Source: Frateuria sp. Soil773 (lineage in GTDB: Bacteria; Pseudomonadota; Gammaproteobacteria; Xanthomonadales; Rhodanobacteraceae). Taken from it: 64,000 nt of DNA. This document shows positions 1 through 10,460 of this stretch, in pieces (position 1 is the stretch's first letter; each line of letters starts with the position of its first letter). The notes under the pieces were generated by a model. The model ran no database searches, was not told the origin of the DNA, and saw only the letters and a list, made by a program, of their open reading frames with translations. Made by a program: the position numbers and the translations under genes. The stretch is from assembly GCF_001428405.1 (NCBI RefSeq), contig NZ_LMSL01000006.1:67900-131899 (forward strand), written 5' to 3'.

Positions 1-405
1 CTGGGACGCATCGGCGACCGCTGCAGCGTGCTCGACACCCTGGCGATGGCGCGCGAGCGCTACCCCGGGCAGCGCAACAGCCTGGACGCGCTGTGCAAGC
101 GCCTGGGCGTGGACAATTCCCACCGCGACCTGCACGGCGGCCTGATCGACGCGCAGTTGCTGGCCGACGTCTATCTCGCGATGACGTCCGGCCAGGTCGC
201 GCTCGACCTGGGCTTCGACGCCGCCGCCGAGCAGGACAGCAAGGCCGCCATCGGTCCCATCGTGCTGACGCGCCGGCCGCGGGTGCGGCTGGCCGATGCG
301 CAGGAACTGGCCGCGCACGAAAGCCGCCTGGATGCCCTGGACAAGTCGGCGGCCGGTGGCAGCCTGTGGCGGCGGGAGCCGGTAGAGGCCGGGACGGTCG
401 CCTAG
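1..405 (+). CDS. dnaQ: DNA polymerase III epsilon subunit, C-terminal part (5' end outside window)
   Basis: This is the 3' part of the proofreading 3'-5' exonuclease of the replicative polymerase. The reading frame is open from base 1, so the start lies upstream of the window. What remains includes the last exonuclease motif, seen as HRDLHGGLIDAQLLADVYLAM, where the second His and the following Asp belong to the ExoIII-type DEDDh active site. It is followed by the variable tail that in this family contacts the alpha subunit. The preceding text (DTLAMARERYPGQRNSLDAL) is typical of DnaQ. The stop codon TAG at 403-405 overlaps the stop of the convergent phosphatase gene by three bases within a shared CTAG. 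Confidence 0.9.
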   Translation: MGRIGDRCSVLDTLAMARERYPGQRNSLDALCKRLGVDNSHRDLHGGLIDAQLLADVYLAMTSGQVALDLGFDAAAEQDSKAAIGPIVLTRRPRVRLADAQELAAHESRLDALDKSAAGGSLWRREPVEAGTVA

Positions 406-1103
406 CTGACCCTCGCCAGCACGGCGGTGACGTTGTCGTCGGCGCAGCCGTCGAGCGCCGCGAGCAGCAGGTGGTCCACGCATTCCTGTGCGGCCAGTTC
501 GGTGCGGGAGACGATGCGGGCGAGCGCGTCGTCGCCGAGTGATTCGGTGAGCCCGTCGCTGCACAGCAGGAAGGCCATGCCCGGCTCCAGCCGGCCCCGC
601 GACATGCCGATGTGCAGTTGCTGGGGCGCGGTGATGCCCAGGGCCTGGGTCAGCACGTTGCGCTGGGGATGCTGGGCGGCAAGGGCAGGGTCGAGCTGCC
701 CCGCGGCCACCAGTTCCTGCACCAGCGAATGGTCGTGGCTGACCTGGCGCAGGCCGTTCTTCCAGAGGTAGACCCGGCTGTCGCCGACCCAGGCGATCTC
801 GTAGCCGTCGCCGTCCAGGTGCAGCGCGGCGATCGTCGTGCCCATCGGCAGTTCGTTGATGCCCTCGCGCGACTGCGCGATCAACCGCTCGTCCGCGCGC
901 CGCACCGCGTCGATCAGGCTGTGGCCGCGCGCCAGCAGGTCCACCAGGGTGTCGCGCGCCAGCGCCGAGGCGACCTCGCCATGCTGGTGGCCGCCCATGC
1001 CGTCGGCGACCAGGAACAGCCCGAGCGCCGGATCCGCGTAATAGGTGTCCTCGTTGCGCGCGCGGCGCAGGCCGACGTGGGTTCCGTGTCCGAATTCGAT
1101 CAT
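402..1103 (-). CDS. PP2C-family serine/threonine protein phosphatase
   Basis: A 233-residue single-domain PP2C (Stp1/PrpC type) phosphatase, a metal-dependent cytoplasmic enzyme that removes phosphate from Ser/Thr of proteins. Metal-binding and core motifs appear in order: RNED near residue 16, VADGMGG near 32-38, GTTIAAL near 88, WVGDSR near 104-109, SDGLTE near 180 and DDNVTAVL near the C terminus. I chose the ATG at 1103 because MIEFGHGTHVGLRR is where PP2C homology begins. A longer frame to 1376 would run into the tRNA-Ser terminator. No kinase gene lies next to it, so its substrate cannot be read from context. In other bacteria such enzymes oppose Hanks-type kinases or serve type VI secretion. 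Confidence 0.88.
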   Translation of the reverse strand: MIEFGHGTHVGLRRARNEDTYYADPALGLFLVADGMGGHQHGEVASALARDTLVDLLARGHSLIDAVRRADERLIAQSREGINELPMGTTIAALHLDGDGYEIAWVGDSRVYLWKNGLRQVSHDHSLVQELVAAGQLDPALAAQHPQRNVLTQALGITAPQQLHIGMSRGRLEPGMAFLLCSDGLTESLGDDALARIVSRTELAAQECVDHLLLAALDGCADDNVTAVLARVS

Positions 1104-1360
1104 GGGCGGTCTGGCAAAACAGATGGCGGCAGCATGCCGGATGTGGGGGGATTGCGCAAAAACACGATGCGGTGGGGATTTTCTGGACGACGCAGTTCTG
1201 GACCGGACGGTTTGCTGCCGGACGGCACGTCGTGCGGACCGGCGCACGAGGTCCATCGCGATCGGTGCTCTTCGCGTCATCGGGCGCGCGGCGGACAGCC
1301 TTGGCCTTCGTTCCGGAAAGAGGCGGCGACCGCAGGTTCCCCCGGGTCCGTCGCGCCGGA

Positions 1361-1385
1361 AAGCAAAACGCCCCACGAGGGGGCG
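1361..1385 (-). terminator. Intrinsic terminator of the tRNA-Ser transcript
   Basis: On the minus strand a GGGGCG/CGCCCC stem (plus-strand arms 1369-1374 and 1380-1385, five-base loop) is followed by four Ts and more T-rich sequence (plus-strand AAAA at 1365-1368). It sits about ten bases past the tRNA 3' end. Confidence 0.7.
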
Positions 1386-1393
1386 CTTGGCTT

Positions 1394-1485
<92 letters not shown>

Positions 1486-1516
1486 GAAAGGGTCGCGTGG
1501 TCTGCGCGAGCCGGCA

Positions 1517-1545
1517 AGTCTACGCGGTGCCCGCGGCCGTGACAA
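1517..1545 (-). promoter_or_regulatory. Sigma-70 promoter for tRNA-Ser
   Basis: Read on the minus strand: -35 TTGTCA (1545-1540), a 17-base spacer and -10 TAGACT (1522-1517). The predicted start is about 25 bases before the mature tRNA end, as expected for a stable RNA gene. Confidence 0.65.
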
Positions 1546-1585
1546 GCGGGCGGATGCCGGCCTGCCAAGGTCGCGGGGAACGGCC

Positions 1586-3973
<2,388 letters not shown>

Positions 3974-4196
3974 GGGAGTCTCCTCAAGAGCTCGGTAGGT
4001 AGGCCAGGCATGGCGGCGGAAGGCCCGCCACAAAGACTGGTATTGTCCGCTGTCCATGGTGCATGGCACAAGATGACCATTGCCTCCGATGGGCCGTGCC
4101 AACGGCATACCAGTCAGGCGGGAGTCAAGCGAAGACAGCCTTTGCGGCTTGCGCTAAGGTGCCGGCTGGCACCCCGAGGCAGGCGGCACGCATCCT

Positions 4197-5012
4197 ATGC
4201 AGCGAACGGTTTTCTTCATCTCCGATTCCACTGGTATTACCGCGGAGACCATCGGCAACTCGATCCTCGCCCAGTTCGAGGGCATCGAGTTCGACAAGCA
4301 CCGCCTGCCGTTCATCGACGACGCGCACAAGGCCGAGGCGGCCGCGCTGCGCATCAAGACGCGCTACGCGCAGACCGGCGAGCGGCCGATCGTGGTCAAT
4401 ACCATGGCCGACCGCACCCTGTGCGATATCGTCGCGCAGAGCGGCGGGCTAATGCTCGACGTGTTCGCGCCGTTCATCGGGCCGCTGGAGGACGAGCTGG
4501 GCGCCAAGCGCACGGGCCTGGTGAACCGATCGCACGGCCTGGTCGATTTCGACAAGTACGAGGCACGCATCAACGCCACCAACTATGCGCTGTCGCACGA
4601 CGACGGCATCGACGTGGACTACGCCAAGGCCGACCTGATCCTGGTCGGCGTGTCGCGCTCGGGCAAGACGCCGACTTGCCTCTACATGGCCTTGCATTAC
4701 GGGGTTAGCGCCGCCAACTATCCGTTGACCGACGACGACCTGGACAAGCTCGAACTGCCGTCGCGGCTGCGCCCTTACAAGGACCGGCTGTTCGGCCTCA
4801 CCATCGACCCGCAGCGGCTGGCGCAGATCCGCGAGCAGCGCCGCCCCGGCAGCCGCTACGCCACGCTCAAGCAATGCCGCTGGGAGCTGGAACAGGCCGA
4901 CCGGCTGATGCGCCAGGCCGGCATTCCGTGCCTCAATACCACCCACGTGTCGATCGAGGAGATCGCCAGCAAGATCTTCGACCGCTTCGGTATCGAGCGG
5001 ACCATGTTCTGA
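4197..5012 (+). CDS. ppsR: PEP synthase regulatory protein (kinase/pyrophosphorylase)
   Basis: A 271-residue DUF299/PSRP family protein. In E. coli this bifunctional enzyme inactivates PEP synthase by ADP-dependent phosphorylation of the Thr near the catalytic His and reactivates it by phosphate-dependent dephosphorylation. The nucleotide-binding loop GVSRSGKT is at residues 151-158, and the N terminus RTVFFISDSTGITAET is diagnostic. The frame is full length and starts at the first ATG. It is transcribed away from ppsA, and a DUF1249 gene follows 19 bases later, probably in the same transcript. The 223-bp region shared with ppsA shows no promoter I would commit to. Confidence 0.95.
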   Translation: MQRTVFFISDSTGITAETIGNSILAQFEGIEFDKHRLPFIDDAHKAEAAALRIKTRYAQTGERPIVVNTMADRTLCDIVAQSGGLMLDVFAPFIGPLEDELGAKRTGLVNRSHGLVDFDKYEARINATNYALSHDDGIDVDYAKADLILVGVSRSGKTPTCLYMALHYGVSAANYPLTDDDLDKLELPSRLRPYKDRLFGLTIDPQRLAQIREQRRPGSRYATLKQCRWELEQADRLMRQAGIPCLNTTHVSIEEIASKIFDRFGIERTMF

Positions 5013-5031
5013 CCAGGAGTCCACCGCGTAG

Positions 5032-5499
5032 ATGAGTGCCGTGCTCGACAACCGCTCCGCCCTGCTGCCGGGACGCTTCGGCTTCCTGATGGGGCTGTAT
5101 GCGGAGAACTACCACCGGCTCGCCCGGCTGTTCGCGCCGCAGCGGCTGGAGCCGGGGCAGTACGTGTCGAGCGTGGACGACGGGCTCGACGTGCACCTGC
5201 AGATCCAGGAGCGCCACCCGTACACGCTGGAACTGGAACTGACCTACGGCTTCGTCGATGCGCATACCGGGCATCGCTCGCCCTCGGCGCAGTTGCGCAT
5301 GTATACCGATGCGCACGTCGCCGAAGCCCTGCATTGCCATCCGGGGCGGCACCTGTGGCAGGTGCTGGGGCCGTTCCCGCCGGCGCACAGCGTGCTGCAG
5401 CACCGCCTGCGGATGAACGGGTTCCTGTCGCGCTGGCTGGAATACCTGGCGGAGCAGGGCCATTCGGCCGGTACGCTGGAGCGCGTCGAAACGGATTGA
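5032..5499 (+). CDS. DUF1249 family protein
   Basis: A 155-residue cytoplasmic protein of the DUF1249 family (E. coli YqiB). There is no signal peptide or membrane segment. The body is rich in aromatic and charged residues (LYAENYHRLARLF, LELTYGFVDAHTGH, LQHRLRMNGFLSRWLEYL) and spans the whole family length. Function is unknown in the literature I can recall; in E. coli it lies near nudF/cpdA. Here it follows ppsR by 19 bases, which suggests co-transcription, but nothing in the sequence ties it to PEP metabolism. Confidence 0.85.
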   Translation: MSAVLDNRSALLPGRFGFLMGLYAENYHRLARLFAPQRLEPGQYVSSVDDGLDVHLQIQERHPYTLELELTYGFVDAHTGHRSPSAQLRMYTDAHVAEALHCHPGRHLWQVLGPFPPAHSVLQHRLRMNGFLSRWLEYLAEQGHSAGTLERVETD

Positions 5500-5527
5500 G
5501 CGGCAGCGCCGCGGCGAATCGCAGGCA

Positions 5528-5551
5528 ACAAAAAACCCGCGCGAGGCGGGC
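5528..5551 (-). terminator. Terminator of the tRNA-Ala/Glu/Asp operon
   Basis: A CCCGC/GCGGG stem (plus-strand 5536-5540 and 5546-5550) is followed on the minus strand by six Ts (plus-strand 5530-5535), about ten bases past tRNA-Asp. On the plus strand the same stem has only a weak CTTT tail, so it may also help end the DUF1249 transcript. Confidence 0.75.
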
Positions 5552-5561
5552 TTTCCGTTGG

Positions 5562-5638
5562 TGGCGGAGCGGACGGGACTCGAACCCGCGACCTCCGGCG
5601 TGACAGGCCAGCATTCTAACCAACTGAACTACCGCTCC
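5562..5638 (-). tRNA. aspT: tRNA-Asp (anticodon GTC)
   Basis: A 77-nt tRNA with encoded CCA. The acceptor arm GGAGCGG pairs with CCGCTCC, and the anticodon loop reads CTGTCAC, giving GTC. It is the third and last gene of the tRNA operon, separated from tRNA-Glu by 76 bases and closely followed by a terminator. Confidence 0.95.
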
Positions 5639-5714
5639 ACATTTCCTGCAACAGTCTTGCTACTTCATACTTCCAGCTTGAACCTGGTTCGCATCGCTGC
5701 GATTGCGGCCAACT

Positions 5715-5790
5715 TGGCGTCCCCACGGGGATTCGAACCCCGGTCGCCACCGTGAAAGGGTGATGTCCTAGGCCTCTAGACGATGGGGAC
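5715..5790 (-). tRNA. gltT: tRNA-Glu (anticodon TTC)
   Basis: A 76-nt tRNA with encoded CCA. GTCCCCA pairs with TGGGGAC, the anticodon loop TTTCACG gives TTC, and the GGTTCGAATCC T-loop is intact. It is the second gene of the operon, eight bases after tRNA-Ala. Confidence 0.95.
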
Positions 5791-5798
5791 GGATAAGT

Positions 5799-5874
5799 TG
5801 GTGGAGCCAGGCGGGATCGAACCGCCGACCTCCTGCATGCCATGCAGGCGCTCTCCCAGCTGAGCTATGGCCCC
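5799..5874 (-). tRNA. alaW: tRNA-Ala (anticodon GGC)
   Basis: A 76-nt tRNA with encoded CCA. GGGGCCA pairs with TGGCTCC, and the anticodon loop ATGGCAT gives GGC. It is the first gene of the operon, directly behind a sigma-70 promoter. Confidence 0.95.
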
Positions 5875-5891
5875 GCCGCTGGAAGCCGCAA

Positions 5892-5920
5892 AGAATAGGA
5901 GCGGGTCACACATCCGTCAA
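5892..5920 (-). promoter_or_regulatory. Sigma-70 promoter of the tRNA operon
   Basis: Minus strand: -35 TTGACG (5920-5915), 17-base spacer, -10 TATTCT (5897-5892). The expected start is about 10 bases before tRNA-Ala. The flanking TTTTTTCACAA tract upstream is AT-rich against the GC-rich background, as in UP elements. Confidence 0.8.
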
Positions 5921-6042
5921 GCGTTTTTTCACAACTTTTTTCGTCCGCCGCGCGGCGGGCGAGCGCGTCGTCGGAAAGCCGTCGCCGGAACGTGCGCCAC
6001 TTCGGTTTAAGCTGATCGCCAACGACACGTTCCGGGGACTGC

Positions 6043-7809
6043 ATGCACGACATCGGCTTCATCCGCGACCTTGCCATCGTGATGATCGTGGCTGGCGCCA
6101 CCACGGTGCTGTTCCAGCGATTGCGGCAGCCGGTGCTGCTCGGCTACATCCTCGCCGGCGTGCTGATCGGCCCGCATACGCCGGGCGTGCTGATCGCCGA
6201 CGCGCGCGCGATCAACGACATCTCGAACCTGGGCGTGGTACTGCTGATGTTCACCCTGGGCCTCGAGTTCAGCGTGCGCAAGCTGCGCCAGGTCGGCATG
6301 GGCGTGCTGGTGGCGACGGCGGCCGAGGTCGGCTTCATGATGTGGGTGGGCTACGGGCTCGGCGAGGCGTTCGGCTGGAAGGGCATGGACGCGGTGTTCC
6401 TCGGCGCGATCATCGCGCTGTCCTCGACCATGATCGCCACGCGCACGCTCGCCGAGCGCGGGCACCGGCGGCTGCCGTTCGCGCAGATGGTGGTGGGCAT
6501 GCTGGTGGCCGAGGACATGCTCACCATCGTGATCCTGACCATGCTCAGCGCGGTGGCGATCAGCGGTACGGTGGCGGCCGATACCGCGCTGGCCGTGGTC
6601 GGGCACCTGGGCCTGTTCGTGGTGGCGGGGATGATCCTGGGTCTGCTGCTGCTGCCGCGGCTGGTCGACTACGTGGCGGGCTTCGGGCGCAGCGAGACGC
6701 TGCTGGTCAGCGTGCTCGGCATCTGCTTCGGCGCCAGCCTGCTCGCGGCGTGGATGGGATTCAGCGTGGCGCTCGGCGCCTTCCTGGCGGGCGCGGTGGT
6801 GGCCGAGGCGCGGAACGCGGGGCGGGTGGTGCACCTGGTGGAGCCGTTGCGCGACATGTTCGCGGCGCTGTTCTTCGTGGCGATCGGCCTGAAGATCGAT
6901 CCGGCGATGCTGGCGCAGTACGCGCTGCCGGCGCTGCTGATCGCGCTGGTGGTGATCGTGGGCAAGACGGTGGCCTGCAGCGTCGGCGTCTTCATCCTGG
7001 GCAACGATCCGCGCTCGTCGATCCGCACCGGCCTCAGCATGGCGCAGATCGGCGAGTTCTCGTTCGTGATCGCCACCCTGGGGCTGTCGCTGGGCGTGGT
7101 CAGCGACTTCATCTACCCGATCGCGGTGGCTGTCTCGGTGGTCTGCATGGCCTGCTCGCCGTACCTGGTGAACCACGCCGACCGGCTGGTCGACGGCCTG
7201 AGCTTCGTGACGCCGCGCTGGGTGCGGCTGCTGGCGATCAGCTACAGCAACTGGCTGGCGAACCTGGCGCCGGTCGACGAGAACGCGGTGATCGCGGCGA
7301 TGCTGCGCCGCCTGCTGTGGCACATCGCGGTCAACGTGATGCTGGTGGTGACCCTGTTCGTGATCGGCGCGTACGTGAACGCGCACAACTGGGCCTGGTT
7401 CACCAGCCTGGGCATCAACCGCGACCTTCGCCACTCGCTGATCTGGGCGTGCGCGCTGTTCCTGTCGCTGCCCATGCTGATCGCGATCTACCGCAAGGCG
7501 GAGGCGCTGGGCATGCTGCTGGCCGAGCTGGGCATCCGCGAACGCTTCGCCGGGTCCTATACGCATGCGATCCGCAGCGTGCTGGCGCGCCTGATCCCGC
7601 TGGCGACCCTGCTGCTGCTGGCGGTGCTGGTCGGCGCGCTCGGTTCGGCGATCCTGCCGCCGCGCGGGGTCGCGATCTCGCTCGGCGTGGCCGGCGTGGT
7701 GGCCGCGGTGGTGCTGTGGCGCGGCCTGGTGCGTATGCACGCCCGCTTCCAGGCGGCCCTGAAGGAGACCCTGGACAAGCCGCTGGCCCCGCCGGACAAG
7801 CCGGATTGA
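6043..7809 (+). CDS. CPA2-family monovalent cation:proton antiporter
   Basis: A 588-residue inner-membrane protein of the CPA2 exchanger family (KefB/YbaL relatives). The first ~390 residues are the Na+/H+ exchanger domain: GYILAGVLIGPHTPG near residue 45, FTLGLEFSVRKLR near 70, GFSVALGAFLAGAVVAE near 240 and SMAQIGEFSFVIATLGL near 335. It lacks the C-terminal TrkA-N/RCK nucleotide-binding domain usual in KefB and YbaL. The last ~200 residues instead contain about four further hydrophobic segments, with an unusual AYVNAHNWAWFTSL stretch, and a short charged tail. The substrate ion cannot be read from sequence. The start ATG at 6043 is preceded by a 168-bp gap after the tRNA operon. Confidence 0.85.
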   Translation: MHDIGFIRDLAIVMIVAGATTVLFQRLRQPVLLGYILAGVLIGPHTPGVLIADARAINDISNLGVVLLMFTLGLEFSVRKLRQVGMGVLVATAAEVGFMMWVGYGLGEAFGWKGMDAVFLGAIIALSSTMIATRTLAERGHRRLPFAQMVVGMLVAEDMLTIVILTMLSAVAISGTVAADTALAVVGHLGLFVVAGMILGLLLLPRLVDYVAGFGRSETLLVSVLGICFGASLLAAWMGFSVALGAFLAGAVVAEARNAGRVVHLVEPLRDMFAALFFVAIGLKIDPAMLAQYALPALLIALVVIVGKTVACSVGVFILGNDPRSSIRTGLSMAQIGEFSFVIATLGLSLGVVSDFIYPIAVAVSVVCMACSPYLVNHADRLVDGLSFVTPRWVRLLAISYSNWLANLAPVDENAVIAAMLRRLLWHIAVNVMLVVTLFVIGAYVNAHNWAWFTSLGINRDLRHSLIWACALFLSLPMLIAIYRKAEALGMLLAELGIRERFAGSYTHAIRSVLARLIPLATLLLLAVLVGALGSAILPPRGVAISLGVAGVVAAVVLWRGLVRMHARFQAALKETLDKPLAPPDKPD

Positions 7810-7842
7810 CGCAACCGTGACCTGGTCGCGGGTTGGCGAAGT

Positions 7843-7869
7843 GAACCTTTACGGGGATTGCGGGTCGGA
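7843..7869 (+). promoter_or_regulatory. Candidate sigma-E (RpoE) promoter for the FKBP isomerase gene
   Basis: GAACCT at 7843-7848 and GTCGGA at 7864-7869 are separated by 15 bases. This matches the xanthomonad/E. coli sigma-E pattern GAACTT-N15-GTCnnA with one mismatch, and has the same spacing as the rpoE autopromoter in this window. The predicted 5' leader is about 105 nt. In E. coli fkpA belongs to the sigma-E regulon. Confidence 0.5.
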
Positions 7870-7980
7870 GCGTCCGTGTCGTTGCCAAGACCACCAAAGG
7901 CGCCGCACAATGCTAGGCCTGCCTCCATCGGGGAGGGCGCGGCCGGCATGCCGGCATTTCATACACGAGGGAGTTTTCGA

Positions 7981-8745
7981 ATGAAGCATTTTCTGCGTCC
8001 CACGCTGACGGCGGCTTCGTTGGCCGTTGCGCTGGGCATGTCCGCCGGCGCCTATGCCCAGGCCGCCAAGTCTTCCGCCGCCCCTGCCGGGGTCGACAAG
8101 ACCAAGGCCAGCTACGTGGTCGGCTGGGACATGGCCAGCCAGCTGCCGCCGCTGGTGCGCGCGGAGATCGATCCGGCAACCGTGGCCCGTGCCGTGCAGT
8201 CGGCGCTGTCGGGCCAGAAGCCGACCATGACCGAGGCCGAGGCCAAGACCGTCCGCGACGCCTTCGTCGCCAACCTGCAGGCCAAGGCCAAGGCCGAGTA
8301 CACCAAGGTCGCCGCGCAGAACAAGAGCGAGGGCGACGCCTTCATCGCCAAGAACAAGTCGGCGCCGGGCGTGAAGACCACCGCCTCGGGCCTGCAGTAC
8401 CAGGTGATCAGCCAGGGCACTGGCCCGCGTCCGGGTGCGAACGACACCGTGCAGGTCAACTACACCGGCACCTTCGTCAACGGCGAGAAGTTCGACGCCT
8501 CGGCCGACCATGAAGGTGGCGGTCCGGCTTCGATCCCGCTCTCCGGCGTGATCCCGGGCTTCCGCGAAGGCCTGATGCTGATGCAGACCGGCGGCCACTA
8601 CAAGCTGTTCATCCCGTCGAACCTGGCCTACGGCGCGCAGCCGCAGAACGGCTTCCCGCCGAACGCCACGATCATCTTCGACGTGACCCTGGTGAAGACC
8701 GGCCCGACGCCGGCCGGCCAGGGCGCTCCGCAGGGCGGCAAGTAA
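7981..8745 (+). CDS. fkpA: FKBP-type peptidyl-prolyl cis-trans isomerase (FkpA/Mip type)
   Basis: A 254-residue periplasmic foldase. It has a signal peptide ending at AYA-QA (about residue 22), an N-terminal dimerisation region (KTKASYVVGWDMASQLPP through about residue 110) and a C-terminal FKBP domain. The domain shows VQVNYTGTFVNGEKFDAS, SGVIPGFREGLMLM and YKLFIPSNLAYG, the residues lining the proline pocket. I chose the ATG at 7981 because the signal peptide begins there; the frame extends 41 codons upstream without homology. A strong hairpin terminator follows, so it appears monocistronic. A sigma-E-like promoter lies about 110 bp upstream, consistent with a role in envelope stress. Confidence 0.92.
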   Translation: MKHFLRPTLTAASLAVALGMSAGAYAQAAKSSAAPAGVDKTKASYVVGWDMASQLPPLVRAEIDPATVARAVQSALSGQKPTMTEAEAKTVRDAFVANLQAKAKAEYTKVAAQNKSEGDAFIAKNKSAPGVKTTASGLQYQVISQGTGPRPGANDTVQVNYTGTFVNGEKFDASADHEGGGPASIPLSGVIPGFREGLMLMQTGGHYKLFIPSNLAYGAQPQNGFPPNATIIFDVTLVKTGPTPAGQGAPQGGK

Positions 8746-8773
8746 GCTTTCGCCGCAAGCGGTCGGGTACGGC

Positions 8774-8808
8774 AGAGGGCGCGAAGCGATTCGCGCCCTC
8801 TTGCTTTG
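8774..8808 (+). terminator. Intrinsic terminator after fkpA
   Basis: A perfect 12-bp stem (arms 8774-8785 and 8790-8801, loop GCGA) is followed by TGCTTTGT. The T-tract is short but the stem is very stable. Confidence 0.7.
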
Positions 8809-8841
8809 TGGCGGCGAGCGGTGCCCGGGCAGGGAGGCGCC

Positions 8842-8850
8842 TGCTAGAAT
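8842..8850 (+). promoter_or_regulatory. Extended -10 promoter for ugd
   Basis: TGCTAGAAT contains TG-N plus the -10 hexamer TAGAAT (8845-8850). No good -35 is seen 17 bases upstream. The predicted start lies about 25 bases before the ugd ATG. Confidence 0.5.
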
Positions 8851-8881
8851 CCGCGGTTGTTTCGATGGGAACTGACGCGAC

Positions 8882-10219
8882 ATGAAGGTCACCATTTTCG
8901 GCACCGGCTACGTGGGCCTGGTCACCGGCGCCTGCCTGTCGGAGATGGGCAACCACGTGGTGTGCGTGGACGTGGAGGCGGGCAAGGTCGAGCGCCTGAA
9001 GCGCGGCGAGATGCCGATCTACGAGCCAGGGCTGGAGCCGATCGTGCGGCGCAACCATGCCGCCGGCCAACTGGATTTCACCACCGAGGCGACGCCGGCC
9101 ATCGCCCACGGCGAGGTGGTATTCATCGCCGTGGGCACGCCGCCGGACGAGGACGGCAGTGCCGACCTGAAGTACGTGCTGGCGGTGGCCAAGACCATCG
9201 GCCAGCACCTGGACCGCTATACCGTGGTGGTGAACAAGTCGACCGTGCCGGTGGGCACCGCCGACCGGGTGCGCGAGGCGATCGCCGCCGAGCTGGCCGC
9301 GCGCGGCGCGGCGATCGGGTTCGACGTGGTGTCCAACCCCGAGTTCCTGAAGGAAGGCGACGCGGTGGAGGACTGCCTGCGCCCGGACCGCATCGTCATC
9401 GGCAGCTCCAGCGAGCGGGCGGTCGGCCTGCTGCGCAAGCTGTATGCGCCGTTCAACCGCAACCACGAGCGCACGGTGGTGATGGACGAGCGCTCGGCCG
9501 AGCTGACCAAGTACGCCGCCAACGCGATGCTGGCGACCAAGATCAGCTTCATGAACGAGATCGCCAACATCGCCGAGCGGGTGGGTGCGGACGTGGAACT
9601 GGTGCGCCAGGGCATCGGCTCGGACCCGCGCATCGGCTACCACTTCATCTACCCCGGCGCCGGCTACGGCGGCTCGTGCTTCCCCAAGGACGTGCAGGCG
9701 CTGGAGCGCACCGCGCGCAGCGTCGGCTACGAGGCGCGCCTGCTCGGCGCGGTCGAGGCGGTGAACCACGACCAGAAGACCAAGCTGTACGAGCTGATCG
9801 CGCGCCACTTCGGCGGCGAACTGAAGGGCCGTACCGTCGCGCTGTGGGGGCTGGCGTTCAAGCCGAACACCGACGACATGCGCGAGGCGTCCAGCCGCCG
9901 CCTGATGGAGGCGCTGTGGGCGGCCGGCGCGAAGGTGCGCGCGTTCGACCCGGAGGCGCGCGAGGAGACCCGGCGGATCTACGGCGAGCGGGCGGACCTG
10001 GTGCTGTGCGAGCATGCGTACGAGGCGCTGGAAGGGGCCGACGTGCTGGCGATCGTCACCGAATGGAAGGCGTTCCGCAGCCCCGACTTCGCGCGCATCC
10101 GCGCGGCGCTGAAGGAGCCGGCGATCTTCGACGGCCGCAACCTGTACGAGCCGGCGGCGGTCGAGGAGGCCGGGCTGGCCTACTACGGCATCGGCCGCGG
10201 GCGTTCGCTGAGGTCCTGA
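8882..10219 (+). CDS. ugd: UDP-glucose 6-dehydrogenase
   Basis: A 445-residue cytoplasmic enzyme oxidising UDP-glucose to UDP-glucuronate with two NAD+, a precursor for exopolysaccharide and lipid A modification. The N-terminal Rossmann motif is [13 protein letters not shown] (residues 7-19). The catalytic Cys is C266 in GGSCFPKD, and the central region has NPEFLKEG and [19 protein letters not shown]. The C-terminal UDP-binding domain carries [16 protein letters not shown]. The length is standard. slyX begins two bases after the stop and a DUF2058 gene follows, so the three probably share a transcript from the extended -10 promoter upstream. Confidence 0.95.
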   Translation: MKVTIFGTGYVGLVTGACLSEMGNHVVCVDVEAGKVERLKRGEMPIYEPGLEPIVRRNHAAGQLDFTTEATPAIAHGEVVFIAVGTPPDEDGSADLKYVLAVAKTIGQHLDRYTVVVNKSTVPVGTADRVREAIAAELAARGAAIGFDVVSNPEFLKEGDAVEDCLRPDRIVIGSSSERAVGLLRKLYAPFNRNHERTVVMDERSAELTKYAANAMLATKISFMNEIANIAERVGADVELVRQGIGSDPRIGYHFIYPGAGYGGSCFPKDVQALERTARSVGYEARLLGAVEAVNHDQKTKLYELIARHFGGELKGRTVALWGLAFKPNTDDMREASSRRLMEALWAAGAKVRAFDPEAREETRRIYGERADLVLCEHAYEALEGADVLAIVTEWKAFRSPDFARIRAALKEPAIFDGRNLYEPAAVEEAGLAYYGIGRGRSLRS

Positions 10220-10221
10220 AC

Positions 10222-10440
10222 ATGTCCGGCGATACCCTGGAGCAACGCCTGAACGAGCTGGAAGTACGGCTCACCTTCCTCGACGACACGGTGAACGCGC
10301 TGGCGACCGCGGATGCGGAGCAGTCGCTGCGCATCGAGGTGCTGGAGCGGACGCTGCGCGACCTGCGCAACGAGCTGTCCTCGATGCGTGCGTCGCAAGG
10401 GCACGATGCGCACGACGAACCGCCGCCGCCGCATTACTGA
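10222..10440 (+). CDS. slyX: SlyX family protein
   Basis: A 72-residue coiled-coil protein of the SlyX family. Heptads run through QRLNELEVRLTFLDDTVNAL and IEVLERTLRDLRNELSSM, and the tail has the characteristic DEPPPPHY ending. No biochemical function is established for the family. The ATG at 10222 is two bases after the ugd stop, so the gene is probably translationally coupled to it. The gene is shorter than most annotation cut-offs in its own frame, but its family signature is clear. Confidence 0.88.
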   Translation: MSGDTLEQRLNELEVRLTFLDDTVNALATADAEQSLRIEVLERTLRDLRNELSSMRASQGHDAHDEPPPPHY

Positions 10441-10460
10441 AACGACGAACGGACAAGAAC

